Source: an uncultured Alphaproteobacteria bacterium
GTDB taxonomy: Bacteria; Pseudomonadota; Alphaproteobacteria; HIMB59; GCA-002718135
NCBI GenBank assembly: GCA_902615625.1
Contig: CACMPM010000002.1
Coordinates: forward strand, 1 to 64,000
DNA: 64,000 nt
Direction of reading: 5' to 3'
Shown here: positions 1-9,597 of the stretch, in pieces
Position numbering within the stretch: position 1 is the first letter of the stretch
How the letters are laid out: the number at the start of each line of letters is the position of its first letter
The notes under the pieces: generated by a model
Told to the model about the DNA's origin: nothing
Database searches by the model: none
What the model saw: the letters and a program-made list of their open reading frames with translations, nothing else
Translations under genes and position numbers: made by a program

Positions 1-695
1 CTGTAGTATTAGATGGAGTTGTTATCACTGCCCCTAGAATAAGTAGTGCAATTACTGGCGGCTCCGGAATTATAACTGGAAACTTCAATGCACAAGAGGC
101 TTCTGATCTAGCTGTCTTATTAAGAGCTGGTGCTTTACCAGCACCTTTAGAAATAGTTGAAGAGAGATCAGTAGGGGCTGGTTTAGGAGCAGATTCTATA
201 GCTGCTGGTCAAATAGCAGCAATTATTGGTATGGTATTGGTATGTATTTTTATGATACTCATATATGGAACTTTTGGCGCTTTAGCCAACGTTTCTTTGA
301 TAGTTAACTTATTTATTATAATTTCATTACTAGGAACAATTGGTGCAACATTAACACTGCCAGGTATTGCTGGAATTGTGTTAACAATTGGTATGGCAGT
401 AGATGCAAATGTTTTAATTTTTGAAAGAATTAAAGAAGAGAGTTTAAAACAAACAAAAGTATTTCAAATTGTAAAAAATGGTTTTGATAGAGCTATGTCA
501 ACTATACTTGATGCTAATATTACTACTCTGATTGCTGCTGTTCTATTATTTGCTTTTGGCTCTGGTCCAATAAGAGGATTTTCCATAACATTATCTTTGG
601 GTGTAATAGCTTCCATGTTCACTGCTTTAATGCTTACAAATTTCTTGGTGTACATGTACTTATCATTTGCAAATAAAAAGGAATTAAAGCTCTAA
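1..695 (+). CDS. secD: Protein translocase subunit SecD (C-terminal part, start outside window)
   Basis: The reading frame is open from base 3 and enters from outside the window; 230 residues are visible. SecD with SecF forms the RND-type membrane complex that uses proton motive force to help the SecYEG channel complete protein export. Visible are the end of the periplasmic region (GGSG, then NAQEASDLAVLLRAGALPAPL) and the transmembrane half with the conserved VDANVLIFERIKEE motif, whose Asp is the proton-relay residue of the family, followed by the last helices. The gene overlaps secF by one base (TAATG), so the two are translationally coupled. Identity is secure; only the truncation by the window edge limits it. 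Confidence 0.97.
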   Translation, partial: VVLDGVVITAPRISSAITGGSGIITGNFNAQEASDLAVLLRAGALPAPLEIVEERSVGAGLGADSIAAGQIAAIIGMVLVCIFMILIYGTFGALANVSLIVNLFIIISLLGTIGATLTLPGIAGIVLTIGMAVDANVLIFERIKEESLKQTKVFQIVKNGFDRAMSTILDANITTLIAAVLLFAFGSGPIRGFSITLSLGVIASMFTALMLTNFLVYMYLSFANKKELKL

Positions 696-1594
696 TGTTT
701 GGTTTAAATAGAATTATCCCTGTTGAACCTAATATTAATTTTTTAGGTTTAAGAAAAAAATTCTTAATTTTTTCTATTTTAGCAATATTACTTTCAATTG
801 GTTTATTAAGTATAAAAGGATTAAACCTAGGGATTGATTTTAAAGGAGGTACGCTAATAGAGGTTAGTACAAAAAATACCTCAATTGGAGAGTTAAGAGA
901 AATTTTATCTTCTTCTTATGGTGATGTATCTTTACAAGAATTTGGTAATGAAAATATTATTTTAATTAGACTTCAAAATAAAAGTAATCAAGAAAGCATT
1001 GAGACAGTTAATTCTGTTAAAAATTTAATTCAAGACAAAGTTGTTGAGTTTAGAAGATCTGAATTTGTAGGGCCTACAATTAGTTCTGAGTTATTGTTTC
1101 GAGGTTTTCAAGCTGTCTCTTTTGCTTTAATAGCAATTTTAATTTATATTTGGTTGAGATTTGAATGGCAATTTGGTTTTGGTGCCGTTGTTGCTTTAAC
1201 TCATGATGTATTATTTACACTAGGTTTGCTATCTATTTTAAATGTTGAATTTTCCCTCGCAACAATAGCAGCAATTCTTACAATTGCTGGTTACTCAATA
1301 AATGATACAGTTGTAATTTTTGATAGGGTTCGTGAAAATTTAAGGAAATATAAAAAGTTAGAGTTAGTAGATCTATTCAACTTATCGGTTAATAATACTC
1401 TATCAAGAACCATAATGACGAGTTTAACAACGCTTCTTGCTTTAGTATCTTTATTTACATTTGGAGGTGAGGTTATTAGACCTTTCGCTTTAACAATGAT
1501 TATTGGCGTAATAATTGGGACATACTCATCAGTATTTATTGCGGTCCCAACTTTATTAATCTTTAAGTTTAGACCGCAAGATGAGGAAGATTAA
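695..1594 (+). CDS. secF: Protein translocase subunit SecF
   Basis: This 299-residue protein has the normal SecF length. After a short cytoplasmic N-terminus and a first membrane helix comes LGIDFKGGTLIEV, the SecD/SecF family signature. A small periplasmic domain follows, then five more helices including TIAGYSINDTVVIFDRVREN, the counterpart of the SecD proton-relay helix. It partners SecD in late protein export through SecYEG. The start codon lies in the secD stop (TAATG). The 3' end overlaps the convergent superoxide dismutase gene by four bases, leaving no room for a conventional terminator. Confidence 0.97.
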   Translation: MFGLNRIIPVEPNINFLGLRKKFLIFSILAILLSIGLLSIKGLNLGIDFKGGTLIEVSTKNTSIGELREILSSSYGDVSLQEFGNENIILIRLQNKSNQESIETVNSVKNLIQDKVVEFRRSEFVGPTISSELLFRGFQAVSFALIAILIYIWLRFEWQFGFGAVVALTHDVLFTLGLLSILNVEFSLATIAAILTIAGYSINDTVVIFDRVRENLRKYKKLELVDLFNLSVNNTLSRTIMTSLTTLLALVSLFTFGGEVIRPFALTMIIGVIIGTYSSVFIAVPTLLIFKFRPQDEED

Positions 1595-2187
1595 GCGTTA
1601 TTTAAGTTTTCTGTAACTTTTTCCCAATTAACTAAATTATCAATAAAAGCTTTTAAATAATCAGGTCTTCTGTTTCTATAATCAACATAATATGAGTGTT
1701 CCCAAACATCACATCCAAGTAGAGGAGTGTGACCATGTACGATTGGGTTTTCTCCATTTGGTGTTTTAGTAATTTCTAAATTTCCATTATTTAGAACTAA
1801 CCAACACCAACCTGATCCAAATTGACCAATGCCTGCATTTATAAAATCTTCTTTCATTTTTTCAATTGAACCAATATCTGAAACTATCTTTTTTTCGAGC
1901 TCAGAGGGAATTTTTCCATCTGGATTATTTTTCATCACTTCCCAAAAATGAACATGATTTAAATGTTGTGCCACATTGTTGAATACCGGAGCATTTTTTT
2001 GATAAGAGTTGATTACTATATCATTAACATTATCATCTGATATATTCTGTTCTTTAATAAACTTATTTCCATTAGTAATGTAAGCCATGTGATGCTTATC
2101 ATGATGCAACTCTAAAGTTTCAGCCGACATATACGGCATTAGAGCATCTTTACTGTAGGGTAGATCTGGTAACTCTAGATTAATCAT
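1591..2187 (-). CDS. sodB: Superoxide dismutase, Fe/Mn family
   Basis: Cytoplasmic enzyme that dismutates superoxide to oxygen and hydrogen peroxide. The 198-residue length fits the family. The four metal ligands are visible: His28 (ELHHDKHH), His78 (LNHVHFW), Asp160 and His164 (CDVWEH). Gln74 just before the second ligand resembles the iron-type second-sphere glutamine, so Fe is somewhat favoured, but Fe versus Mn or cambialistic use cannot be settled by eye. A purine-rich AAAGGA lies just upstream of the ATG. It is downstream of uvrA on the same strand with a 15-base gap and may be read through from it. Confidence 0.95.
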   Translation of the reverse strand: MINLELPDLPYSKDALMPYMSAETLELHHDKHHMAYITNGNKFIKEQNISDDNVNDIVINSYQKNAPVFNNVAQHLNHVHFWEVMKNNPDGKIPSELEKKIVSDIGSIEKMKEDFINAGIGQFGSGWCWLVLNNGNLEITKTPNGENPIVHGHTPLLGCDVWEHSYYVDYRNRRPDYLKAFIDNLVNWEKVTENLNNA

Positions 2188-2202
2188 TTTATTTCCTTTG
2201 AT

Positions 2203-5007
2203 TTATAAAATTTTCTTTAAAAATTCACCTGTAAAGCTTTTTTTATTATTTGCAATATCTTCGGGGGTACCAGTGCCAACAATTTGACCACCATTTACAC
2301 CTCCTAAAGGACCAAGATCAATTATATGATCAGCTGTTTTAATAACATCAAGATTATGCTCAATAACGATTACAGTATTACCTTCATCAACTAGTGTATG
2401 AAGAATTTTAAGTAATTTTTTAACATCATCAAAATGAAGACCAGTTGTTGGCTCATCTAAAATATATAGTGTTTTTCCTGTTGATCTTTTTGATAATTCT
2501 TTTGATAATTTTATTCTTTGCGCTTCACCACCTGACAAAGTAGTAGCTGATTGACCTATTTTTATATAATCTAATCCCACATCCATTAAAGTTTGTAATT
2601 TTTGTTTTATTGAAGGAATTTTGTCAAAAAATTTATAACCTTCTTCAACAGTCATTTCTAAAACATCAGAAATAGATTTATCCTTATATTTTACTTCTAA
2701 GGTTTCTCTATTATATCTTTTACCTTTGCAAATATCACACTCTACATAAACATCAGCTAAAAAATGCATTTCTATTTTTTTCACCCCATCACCTTCACAT
2801 GATTCACATCTACCGCCTTTAACATTAAATGAAAAACGACCTGGCTTATAGCCTCTAGCACTTGATTCATTTAAATTCGCAAACCAATCTCTTATCGGAG
2901 TAAAACATCCTGTATATGTTGCTGGGTTTGATCTCGGTGTTCTTCCAATAGGTGATTGATCAATATCAATTACTTTATCGATATGATTAATACCTTTAAA
3001 GTTAAAACGACTTTCATCTTTATTTAATGATTTATTAAAATACTCATCTAACCTTTGATACAATGTATCAATTATCAATGAAGATTTACCACTTCCAGAT
3101 ACACCTGTAACAGTAATAAAATTTCCTAAAGGTAAAGTTATATTAAGATTGTCTAAGTTGTTTGTTTTTATTTTATTAAGCTTAAAAACTTTATTTTTAT
3201 TAAATTTTCTTCTATTTTTTGGAACTTCTATTTCTAAGGATTTATTCAAATATTTTGCTGTCAAACTTTTTTTATTTTTAAGTATTTTTTTAAGTCCTCC
3301 CTCTGCAATTATGTGTCCTCCATTAACTCCTGCTTTAACACCAATATCAATTATATGATCAGATTGTCTAATTGCATCCTCATCATGTTCAACAACAATT
3401 ACAGTATTTCCTAAATCTCTTAATCTAAATAAAGTTTCAATTAGTTGCTGATTATCTTTTTGATGTAATCCAATAGATGGTTCATCCAAAACATATAAAA
3501 CTCCTGTTAAACCTGAGCCAATTTGACTTGCCAATCTAATTCTTTGACTTTCACCTCCAGACAAAGTTTTACTAGCTCTTGCTAATGATAAATAATCTAA
3601 ACCAACTCTATTTAAAAAAACTAATCTATCTTTTATTTCTTTAATCACTCCTTCAGCAATTTTTTTATTATTTTTATCAAGTTTACTTTCAAGTGATGAA
3701 AACCAATTTAAACATTCGCTAATTGATTTTTTAGTAATATTTCCAATATGATTTTCATCTATTCTTACTGCTAAAGCTTTATTGTTAAGACGGAAACCAT
3801 TGCAAACTTCACAGTCTCTTTCAGATAAATATTTTTCTAATTCATACTGAAGCCACCATCTCTCCGTTTCCTCATATTTTCGATCAATAAAGTTAATTAT
3901 TCCCTCAAAATCATATAAAAAATTTAGTTCATTATTCTCATCTCCATAAAGGATTATATTTTTTACTTTTTTTGGAATTTCACTCCATGGAACATTTTTC
4001 TTAACTTTGAATTGTTTTAAAATTTTATCTATTGTTTCAACAAAATATTTTTTTTGATAACCAAATACTTTTGTTTCCCATGGTTTAATAGCTCCATCAG
4101 AAATTGATCTAGTCTCATCTGGCACAATCTTGTTTTCGTCAAAATATTTTTCAACTCCTAACCCATCACACTCAGAACATGCACCCTGTGGTGCATTAAA
4201 ACTAAATAATCTAGGTTCAATCTCTTCAATACTAAATCCAGACACAGGACATGCAAATTTTGATGAAAATATCGATATTTTATTCGTATCTAGATTTTCT
4301 AAATATAACAAACCATCTGATAAAGTTAACGCAACTTCTATACTTTCACTCAGTCTTTGTTGGATATCTTTTTTTACAACAAGTCGATCAATTACAACAT
4401 CAATATTATGTTTAAAATTCTTTTTAAGTGAAGGCACTTCATCAATATCATAGACAACATTATCTACTTTAAGTCGTTGATAACCTCTTTTTTTTAAATC
4501 TTCGATTTCTTTTCGATATTCACCTTTTCGATCTCTAACTATTGGAGATAAAATATAAATTTTTTTATCAATATTATTTTTAATTATAAGATCAGTTATT
4601 TCACTAACTGATTGCGATTTAATTGGTTTACCTGTTGCTGGAGAGTAGGGAACGCCAACTCTAGCATATAGCACTCTTAGGTAATCGTAGATTTCTGTGA
4701 CTGTACCTACGGTACTTCTTGGATTTTTTTGTGTAGTTTTTTGTTCAATAGAAATAGCCGGTGATAGACCATCAATACTATCTACATCAGGCTTATTCAT
4801 CATTTGAAGAAATTGTCTTGCATATGCTGATAGACTCTCAACATATTTTCTTTGTCCTTCAGAATAAATTGTATCAAATGCTAAAGTTGATTTTCCTGAG
4901 CCACTTACACCTGTAATTACAACAAGTTTATTTTTTGGTATTTCTAAGTTGATATTTTTAAGATTGTGCTCTCTTGCACCTTTTATAACAATTTTATCTA
5001 AATTCAT
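2203..5007 (-). CDS. uvrA: Excinuclease ABC subunit A
   Basis: Damage-recognition ATPase of nucleotide excision repair; it loads UvrB on lesions and receives transcription-coupled damage through Mfd, also in this window. At 934 residues it is full length. Two ABC modules are seen, with Walker [13 protein letters not shown] near residue 33 and [11 protein letters not shown] near 635, and two LSGGE signatures. The second zinc module (CESCEGDG ... CDICKGKR) is intact. The first reads CPVSGF ... CSECDGLG, so its second Cys is Ser; I recall this as usual in alphaproteobacterial UvrA, so it is a lineage mark, not damage. The gene is divergent from ssb across a 57-base gap holding a palindrome. Confidence 0.98.
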   Translation of the reverse strand: MNLDKIVIKGAREHNLKNINLEIPKNKLVVITGVSGSGKSTLAFDTIYSEGQRKYVESLSAYARQFLQMMNKPDVDSIDGLSPAISIEQKTTQKNPRSTVGTVTEIYDYLRVLYARVGVPYSPATGKPIKSQSVSEITDLIIKNNIDKKIYILSPIVRDRKGEYRKEIEDLKKRGYQRLKVDNVVYDIDEVPSLKKNFKHNIDVVIDRLVVKKDIQQRLSESIEVALTLSDGLLYLENLDTNKISIFSSKFACPVSGFSIEEIEPRLFSFNAPQGACSECDGLGVEKYFDENKIVPDETRSISDGAIKPWETKVFGYQKKYFVETIDKILKQFKVKKNVPWSEIPKKVKNIILYGDENNELNFLYDFEGIINFIDRKYEETERWWLQYELEKYLSERDCEVCNGFRLNNKALAVRIDENHIGNITKKSISECLNWFSSLESKLDKNNKKIAEGVIKEIKDRLVFLNRVGLDYLSLARASKTLSGGESQRIRLASQIGSGLTGVLYVLDEPSIGLHQKDNQQLIETLFRLRDLGNTVIVVEHDEDAIRQSDHIIDIGVKAGVNGGHIIAEGGLKKILKNKKSLTAKYLNKSLEIEVPKNRRKFNKNKVFKLNKIKTNNLDNLNITLPLGNFITVTGVSGSGKSSLIIDTLYQRLDEYFNKSLNKDESRFNFKGINHIDKVIDIDQSPIGRTPRSNPATYTGCFTPIRDWFANLNESSARGYKPGRFSFNVKGGRCESCEGDGVKKIEMHFLADVYVECDICKGKRYNRETLEVKYKDKSISDVLEMTVEEGYKFFDKIPSIKQKLQTLMDVGLDYIKIGQSATTLSGGEAQRIKLSKELSKRSTGKTLYILDEPTTGLHFDDVKKLLKILHTLVDEGNTVIVIEHNLDVIKTADHIIDLGPLGGVNGGQIVGTGTPEDIANNKKSFTGEFLKKIL

Positions 5008-5011
5008 GAAT

Positions 5012-5036
5012 ATTAGTGTTATCTAATAACGTTAAT
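5012..5036. promoter_or_regulatory. Imperfect 25-bp palindrome in the uvrA/ssb divergent promoter region
   Basis: The sequence has 11-base arms around a CTA centre. The inner five bases (GTTAT/ATAAC) pair perfectly and 9 of 11 positions pair overall. It sits between the uvrA start (5007, minus) and the likely ssb start (5065, plus), where a shared operator would be expected. Both genes belong to the LexA regulon in many bacteria, but the sequence does not match the alphaproteobacterial GTTC-N7-GTTC SOS box, so the binding protein is unknown. A chance AT-rich palindrome is possible. Confidence 0.4.
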
Positions 5037-5064
5037 ATGTTATATGGATATATATAGAATTATT

Positions 5065-5538
5065 ATGGTTGGTAGTGTTAATAAAACAATTTTATTAGGT
5101 AACTTAGGAAGAGATCCTGAAATTAGGTCTATGCAGTCTGGAGCTAAAATGGCTTCATTTTCAATTGCAACTTCAAAAAGATGGAAAGATAGAAATACTC
5201 AAGAACAAAAAGAAAAAACATCTTGGCATAACATTGTTGTTTTTGGAGACGGCTTAGTTGATATAGTAGAAAAATACGTAAAAAAAGGATCTAAAATTTA
5301 CGTTGAAGGAGAGCTTCAAACAAGGAAGTGGCAAGATAAAGATGGAAATGATAGATACACCACAGAGGTTATTTTACAGGGATATAATTGTAATTTAACC
5401 CTCTTAGACAGCAGAAATAGTAATTCTCAGGTATCTGATAATTCTCAAGAAATGGATCAATCTAAGCCTATTGAGGAAAATTCATTTGGAAACCAATCAG
5501 TTGATTCTGAAGATTTAGATGAGGATATCCCTTTTTAA
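5065..5538 (+). CDS. ssb: Single-stranded DNA-binding protein
   Basis: This protein coats single-stranded DNA during replication and repair and recruits partners by its acidic tail. I start it at the internal ATG at 5065 because MVGSVNKTILLGNLGRDPEI is the canonical N-terminus; an in-frame ATG at 5044 would add seven untypical residues. The 157-residue product has an N-terminal OB fold (about residues 4-110, with WHNIVVFGDGLVD and KGSKIYVEGELQTRKWQD), a Gln/Ser/Asn-rich linker, and the DEDIPF tip that binds SSB partners. It lies between uvrA and gyrA, an order common in alphaproteobacteria. Confidence 0.97.
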   Translation: MVGSVNKTILLGNLGRDPEIRSMQSGAKMASFSIATSKRWKDRNTQEQKEKTSWHNIVVFGDGLVDIVEKYVKKGSKIYVEGELQTRKWQDKDGNDRYTTEVILQGYNCNLTLLDSRNSNSQVSDNSQEMDQSKPIEENSFGNQSVDSEDLDEDIPF

Positions 5539-5680
5539 ATATTTTAATTAGATATTATTATTTATTTACTGAAAAATATAGTTTTTTTAATATAACTTAA
5601 TCATTTATTTATATTGGTTTAAATTGTGCTTTTTGATATAAAAAATTCTTAATTTTTCTTAGAAAACTTGGATTTTTTTA

Positions 5681-8356
5681 GTGCCTGACGAAATAGATAC
5701 ATCAAATAACGACAATCAAGAACCTACTAATATACCTTCAGTAAGTTTAGAGCAAGAAATGCAAAAATCCTATCTGGATTATGCAATGTCTGTAATAGTT
5801 AGTAGGGCACTTCCAGACTGTAGAGATGGTTTAAAGCCAGTTCACAGAAGAATATTGTATTCTATGAGTGAGTCAGGGTACAATTTTAATAAACCATACA
5901 AAAAATCTGCAAGAATAGTAGGTGATGTAATGGGTAAATATCATCCTCACGGAGACTCAGCTATTTACAATTCTATGGTTAGAATGGCACAAGATTTTTC
6001 TATGCGATTAGAGTTAGTTGATGGTCAAGGAAATTTTGGATCTTTAGATGGAGATCCTCCTGCAGCAATGAGATACACTGAGGCAAGACTTGCTAAAGTA
6101 TCCGAAAAGCTTGTTGAAGATATTGATAAAAATACCGTTTCGTTTCAACCTAATTATGATGACACAACAAAAGAACCCTCAGTCTTGCCATCCCAATTTC
6201 CAAATCTTTTAGTTAATGGTGCATCGGGAATTGCAGTTGGAATGGCAACTAATATTGCCCCACATAACTTAGGAGAAGTAATAGATGCATCTTTATATCT
6301 TATTAAAAATCCAGATTGTAATATCTCAGATCTTCAAAAACATATTTTTGGTCCTGATTTTCCAACAGGAGGTCAAATAATTGGTAAAAAAGGCATAACT
6401 GAAGCATTTGAAACTGGAAAAGGAGGGTGTGTAGTTAGATCGAAAACTAGTATTGAAAATTTTAAAAAGGATCGAGAGGCAATTATTCTCCATGAAATAC
6501 CTTACCAGGTTAATAAATCAAAATTATTAGAAAGGATTGCAGAAATTGTAAAAAATGGAATTGTTGAAGGAATTTCAGATTTAAGAGATGAGTCAGATAG
6601 AAACGGTGTTAGGGTTGTTATAGAATTAAAAAAAGATGTAGACTCAAATATTATCCTCAATCAATTATATAAACACACTTTAATTCAAACGACATTCAAT
6701 TCTAATATGCTTGCTTTAAATAAAGGTAAGCCAGAACAAATGAATTTAAAAGAAATTTTATCTTCATTTTTAGATTTTAGAGAAGAAGTAATAATAAAAA
6801 GAACATTATTTGACCTTAATAAAGCTAGAGAAAAAGCTCATATTTTAGTTGGATTGGTTGTTACTAATGAACATATTGATGAAATTATAGAATTAATAAA
6901 AAGTTCAAAAGATACAAAAGAAGCCAAAGAAAAATTAATTAAAAAGAAATGGAAAGTATCTAAACAAAATCTTAATTTTATTAAGTCAGTTGAGGATGAT
7001 ACTGTAGAGTTAAAAAACAATACTTTCAATTTTTCTGAAGCACAGGCTAAAGCTATTTTAGAATTAAGATTACAAAAATTAACTGCTTTAGAAAGAGAAG
7101 ATATACAAAAAGATTTAGAAAGTTTAATTTTAGAAATTAAAAATTACCTATCTATACTTAATTCTAGGGATATTCTTCTAAAGGAAATAGAAAATGAATT
7201 AACTGAGATTAAAAAAGAATTTGCAACTGTAAGACGTAGTGAGATTATTGATCAAGAATATGAGCAAGTAGATGATTTAAGATATATTCAACAAGAAGAT
7301 ATAGTTTTAACTATTTCTAATAATGGATACATAAAAAGATCACTATTATCTAATTATCGTTCTCAAAATAGAGGAGGCAAAGGCAAAACTGGTATGTCAA
7401 CAAGAGAAGAAGATTTTGTTAAAGAAATTCACTTTGCAGATACTCATACTAAACTTTTAGTTTTTTCTTCATTAGGAAAAGTTTATTCTCTAAAATCTCA
7501 TGATGTTCCTGAAGCTAGTTTAAAGGCAAGGGGAAAGCCTATAGTTAATTTACTGCCTTTTAAAAATTCTGAAAAAATATCAACTTTTCTACCGTTACCT
7601 CTAGATGAAAATCAGTGGGAAAAATTTTATGTTATTTTTACAACCAAAAATGGAATGGTTAGAAAAAATAAATTAATTGATGTTGCTAAGAGTGGAAAAA
7701 GAGAATTGAGGGATTCAGGCAAGGTATCTATTAAGCTTGACGAAAAAGATGAATTAATCGGTGTTAAGCTTTGTACTATAGATGATGATATTTTACTTTC
7801 TTCATCAAGTGGAAAATGTTTACGTTTTCCTGTTGAAAAATTAAGATTATTTTCTGGTTTAAATTCATCTGGTGTTAGAGGCATAAAATTAGATAAGGGT
7901 AATACTATTATTTCTCTAGCAATTCTGAAACACTCAGTGATTGATATGAACATTCGACAACAATATTTAAGAGCAGCATCTGAAAGTAGAAAAGAATCCT
8001 CATCTCTTAAAAATGGATTTGAAGAATTAAATAAAAATGAAGAATTTCTATTAGCTATAACATCAAAGGGTTTTGGAAAAAGATCATCCGCTTATGAATA
8101 TAGAATTTCAAATAGAGGAGGAAAAGGCATAACTGGCATAATAACATCTGAAAAAAATGGAGAAGTTGTTGATTGTTTTGTTGTTCAGGACAATGATGAA
8201 ATTATTCTTGTTAGTGACAAAGGTCAAATTATTAGAGTTAATGTAAATCAAATTAGAATAGCAGGAAGGTCCACCAAAGGTGTAAGTATTTTTAAGATAC
8301 CTGAAAGTGATAGAATTGTTTCTGTTTCTAGAATACAAGAATTTGAAAATGATTAA
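5681..8356 (+). CDS. gyrA: DNA gyrase subunit A
   Basis: Breakage-reunion subunit of gyrase, which introduces negative supercoils with GyrB. The 891-residue frame starts at GTG 5681; no better ATG precedes the conserved [22 protein letters not shown] block. Catalytic Tyr132 lies in [10 protein letters not shown]. The GyrA box [10 protein letters not shown] follows in the C-terminal beta-pinwheel, with a second related element ([10 protein letters not shown]) near the end. In the quinolone-determining region ([13 protein letters not shown]) Ser93 equals E. coli Ser83, while Asn97 stands where E. coli has Asp87. The gene ends inside the start of coaD (8-base overlap). The 142-base upstream gap is AT-rich with no clear structure. 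Confidence 0.98.
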   Translation: MPDEIDTSNNDNQEPTNIPSVSLEQEMQKSYLDYAMSVIVSRALPDCRDGLKPVHRRILYSMSESGYNFNKPYKKSARIVGDVMGKYHPHGDSAIYNSMVRMAQDFSMRLELVDGQGNFGSLDGDPPAAMRYTEARLAKVSEKLVEDIDKNTVSFQPNYDDTTKEPSVLPSQFPNLLVNGASGIAVGMATNIAPHNLGEVIDASLYLIKNPDCNISDLQKHIFGPDFPTGGQIIGKKGITEAFETGKGGCVVRSKTSIENFKKDREAIILHEIPYQVNKSKLLERIAEIVKNGIVEGISDLRDESDRNGVRVVIELKKDVDSNIILNQLYKHTLIQTTFNSNMLALNKGKPEQMNLKEILSSFLDFREEVIIKRTLFDLNKAREKAHILVGLVVTNEHIDEIIELIKSSKDTKEAKEKLIKKKWKVSKQNLNFIKSVEDDTVELKNNTFNFSEAQAKAILELRLQKLTALEREDIQKDLESLILEIKNYLSILNSRDILLKEIENELTEIKKEFATVRRSEIIDQEYEQVDDLRYIQQEDIVLTISNNGYIKRSLLSNYRSQNRGGKGKTGMSTREEDFVKEIHFADTHTKLLVFSSLGKVYSLKSHDVPEASLKARGKPIVNLLPFKNSEKISTFLPLPLDENQWEKFYVIFTTKNGMVRKNKLIDVAKSGKRELRDSGKVSIKLDEKDELIGVKLCTIDDDILLSSSSGKCLRFPVEKLRLFSGLNSSGVRGIKLDKGNTIISLAILKHSVIDMNIRQQYLRAASESRKESSSLKNGFEELNKNEEFLLAITSKGFGKRSSAYEYRISNRGGKGITGIITSEKNGEVVDCFVVQDNDEIILVSDKGQIIRVNVNQIRIAGRSTKGVSIFKIPESDRIVSVSRIQEFEND

Positions 8357-8843
8357 TAAAATTGGAATATATCCGGGTACTTTTGATCCTATGACTGCAG
8401 GCCATATGGACATAATTAAAAGATCACTAAGAATAGTAGATAAATTAGTAATAGCAGTCGCTAATAATATTAACAAAGATTCATTATTTAGTGTTCAAGA
8501 AAGAATTAATATTATCAAAAGTGATATCAGTTCTGTAAACGAATTAAATTCAAAAATTAATATTACTGAATTATCAGGATTACTTACAACTTTTGCTAAA
8601 GATCAAAATGCCACATGTATAATACGTGGTTTAAGAGCAGTTTCTGATTTTGAGTATGAATTTCAAATGACAGGCATGAACTACCAACTTAACCCTGATA
8701 TTGAGACAATATTTCTTATGACTTCTGAAAAAAATTCATTCATTTCATCTAATTTTGTTAAAGAGGTACATAAACTAGGTGGAGATGTTTCAAATTTTGT
8801 TTCTAAAAATACTTTAGAACAACTTAATAAAAAAAACTCTTAG
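8349..8843 (+). CDS. coaD: Phosphopantetheine adenylyltransferase
   Basis: Fourth step of coenzyme A synthesis: 4'-phosphopantetheine + ATP to dephospho-CoA + pyrophosphate. I choose the ATG at 8349, giving 164 residues starting [21 protein letters not shown]; an upstream in-frame start would add 14 residues not seen in the family. The [10 protein letters not shown] nucleotide-binding motif is at residues 9-18, and the second signature (SSNFVKEV, here ISSN rather than ISST) is near residue 125. The start overlaps the gyrA stop by eight bases, so the genes are coupled; gyrA-coaD adjacency is usual in alphaproteobacteria. Confidence 0.96.
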   Translation: MINKIGIYPGTFDPMTAGHMDIIKRSLRIVDKLVIAVANNINKDSLFSVQERINIIKSDISSVNELNSKINITELSGLLTTFAKDQNATCIIRGLRAVSDFEYEFQMTGMNYQLNPDIETIFLMTSEKNSFISSNFVKEVHKLGGDVSNFVSKNTLEQLNKKNS

Positions 8844-8893
8844 TTAATCACTTGCGCTTACAATATTTGAACTATATAGAGTACAGATTCGAT

Positions 8894-8969
<76 letters not shown>

Positions 8970-8975
8970 TCCAAA

Positions 8976-9158
8976 ATGAAAAAAGCAAAAATTAAAAATA
9001 TTGCATCAGGTATTGAGAAAAACTGTGATATTTTAAGAAAAAATGATAACATTCTTGAAGTAGTTCTTGAAGGAACAACAATAAAGATATTGCTTAAAAA
9101 AAAGGTTAATAAGTATATCGGATATTTTAAAGAAATGGAATTTGAGTCTGATGGTTAA
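8976..9158 (+). CDS. Small basic protein of unknown function
   Basis: This 60-residue frame starts seven bases behind tRNA-Lys and ends with a four-base overlap with the convergent YkgJ-like gene. It is Lys-rich at the N-terminus (MKKAKIKNIASG), with alternating hydrophobic residues in the middle (NILEVVLEGTTIKILLKKKV) that suggest a small beta-sheet protein. There is no signal peptide or membrane segment. I recognise no family. The tight fit between tRNA and the next gene in a compact genome favours a real gene, but no ribosome-binding site is clear and it could be spurious. Confidence 0.5.
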   Translation: MKKAKIKNIASGIEKNCDILRKNDNILEVVLEGTTIKILLKKKVNKYIGYFKEMEFESDG

Positions 9159-9592
9159 TTTTTATTCCTAATATTTAATTCGTTTTCATAATCAACTTGT
9201 ACTTGCTTTAAAATTTCTTTCTTTGTTTTTACTTTACCTTTACCTACACCAGGGCAATTTTTAGCAATATCGTTATTCCAAGTTTTTGTATTCATATTTT
9301 CAGGCCAAAAAGGCCAAGTTCTACATTGTATTGGTCTTGATTTATAAACAGTGCATTTGTTATCTTTCAAAAATATGCAATTTCCATTATTTTTTTTTAG
9401 TTCCTTTAAGTGAATGAAACCATCAGTTTTTTTACAATAGTTTTTTACAAAGTTTTGTTTTGTTATTTTAAATCCATCTGACAATTTTTTAATATCTTTC
9501 TTACTTAAATAAACAAAACCATAGGTACCTCTTGAAACACAACAATTTCCAGAACCCTGGCATTCAAATCTAATACCTTTTTCTATATCCAT
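9155..9592 (-). CDS. YkgJ family cysteine-cluster protein (putative Zn/Fe chelator)
   Basis: A 145-residue protein with the cysteine pattern of the YkgJ/CxxCxxCC family: FECQGSGNCCVSRGTYG near residue 9, CIFLKDNKCTVYKSRPIQC near 70, and a late Cys after RTWPFWPEN (NCPG). Family members are thought to bind zinc or an iron cluster; their biochemical role is largely unknown and I do not assign one. No signal peptide is seen, so it is probably cytoplasmic. It lies five bases downstream of recG on the same strand and probably shares its transcript. Confidence 0.85.
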   Translation of the reverse strand: MDIEKGIRFECQGSGNCCVSRGTYGFVYLSKKDIKKLSDGFKITKQNFVKNYCKKTDGFIHLKELKKNNGNCIFLKDNKCTVYKSRPIQCRTWPFWPENMNTKTWNNDIAKNCPGVGKGKVKTKKEILKQVQVDYENELNIRNKN

Positions 9593-9597
9593 AACTA

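Noticed and set aside
4130-4453. A 107-codon plus-strand frame
   Set aside because: It lies fully within uvrA on the opposite strand and encodes only reverse-complement shadow of conserved UvrA motifs.
2203-5007. Loss of one Cys in the first UvrA zinc module as a sign of damage
   Set aside because: CPVSGF is what I recall from alphaproteobacterial UvrA in general, so it is a lineage trait; the rest of the protein is intact.
5637-5660. AAAAATT/AATTTTT hairpin before gyrA as a terminator for ssb
   Set aside because: It is a pure A/T stem of the kind expected by chance here, and no U-run is distinguishable from background.
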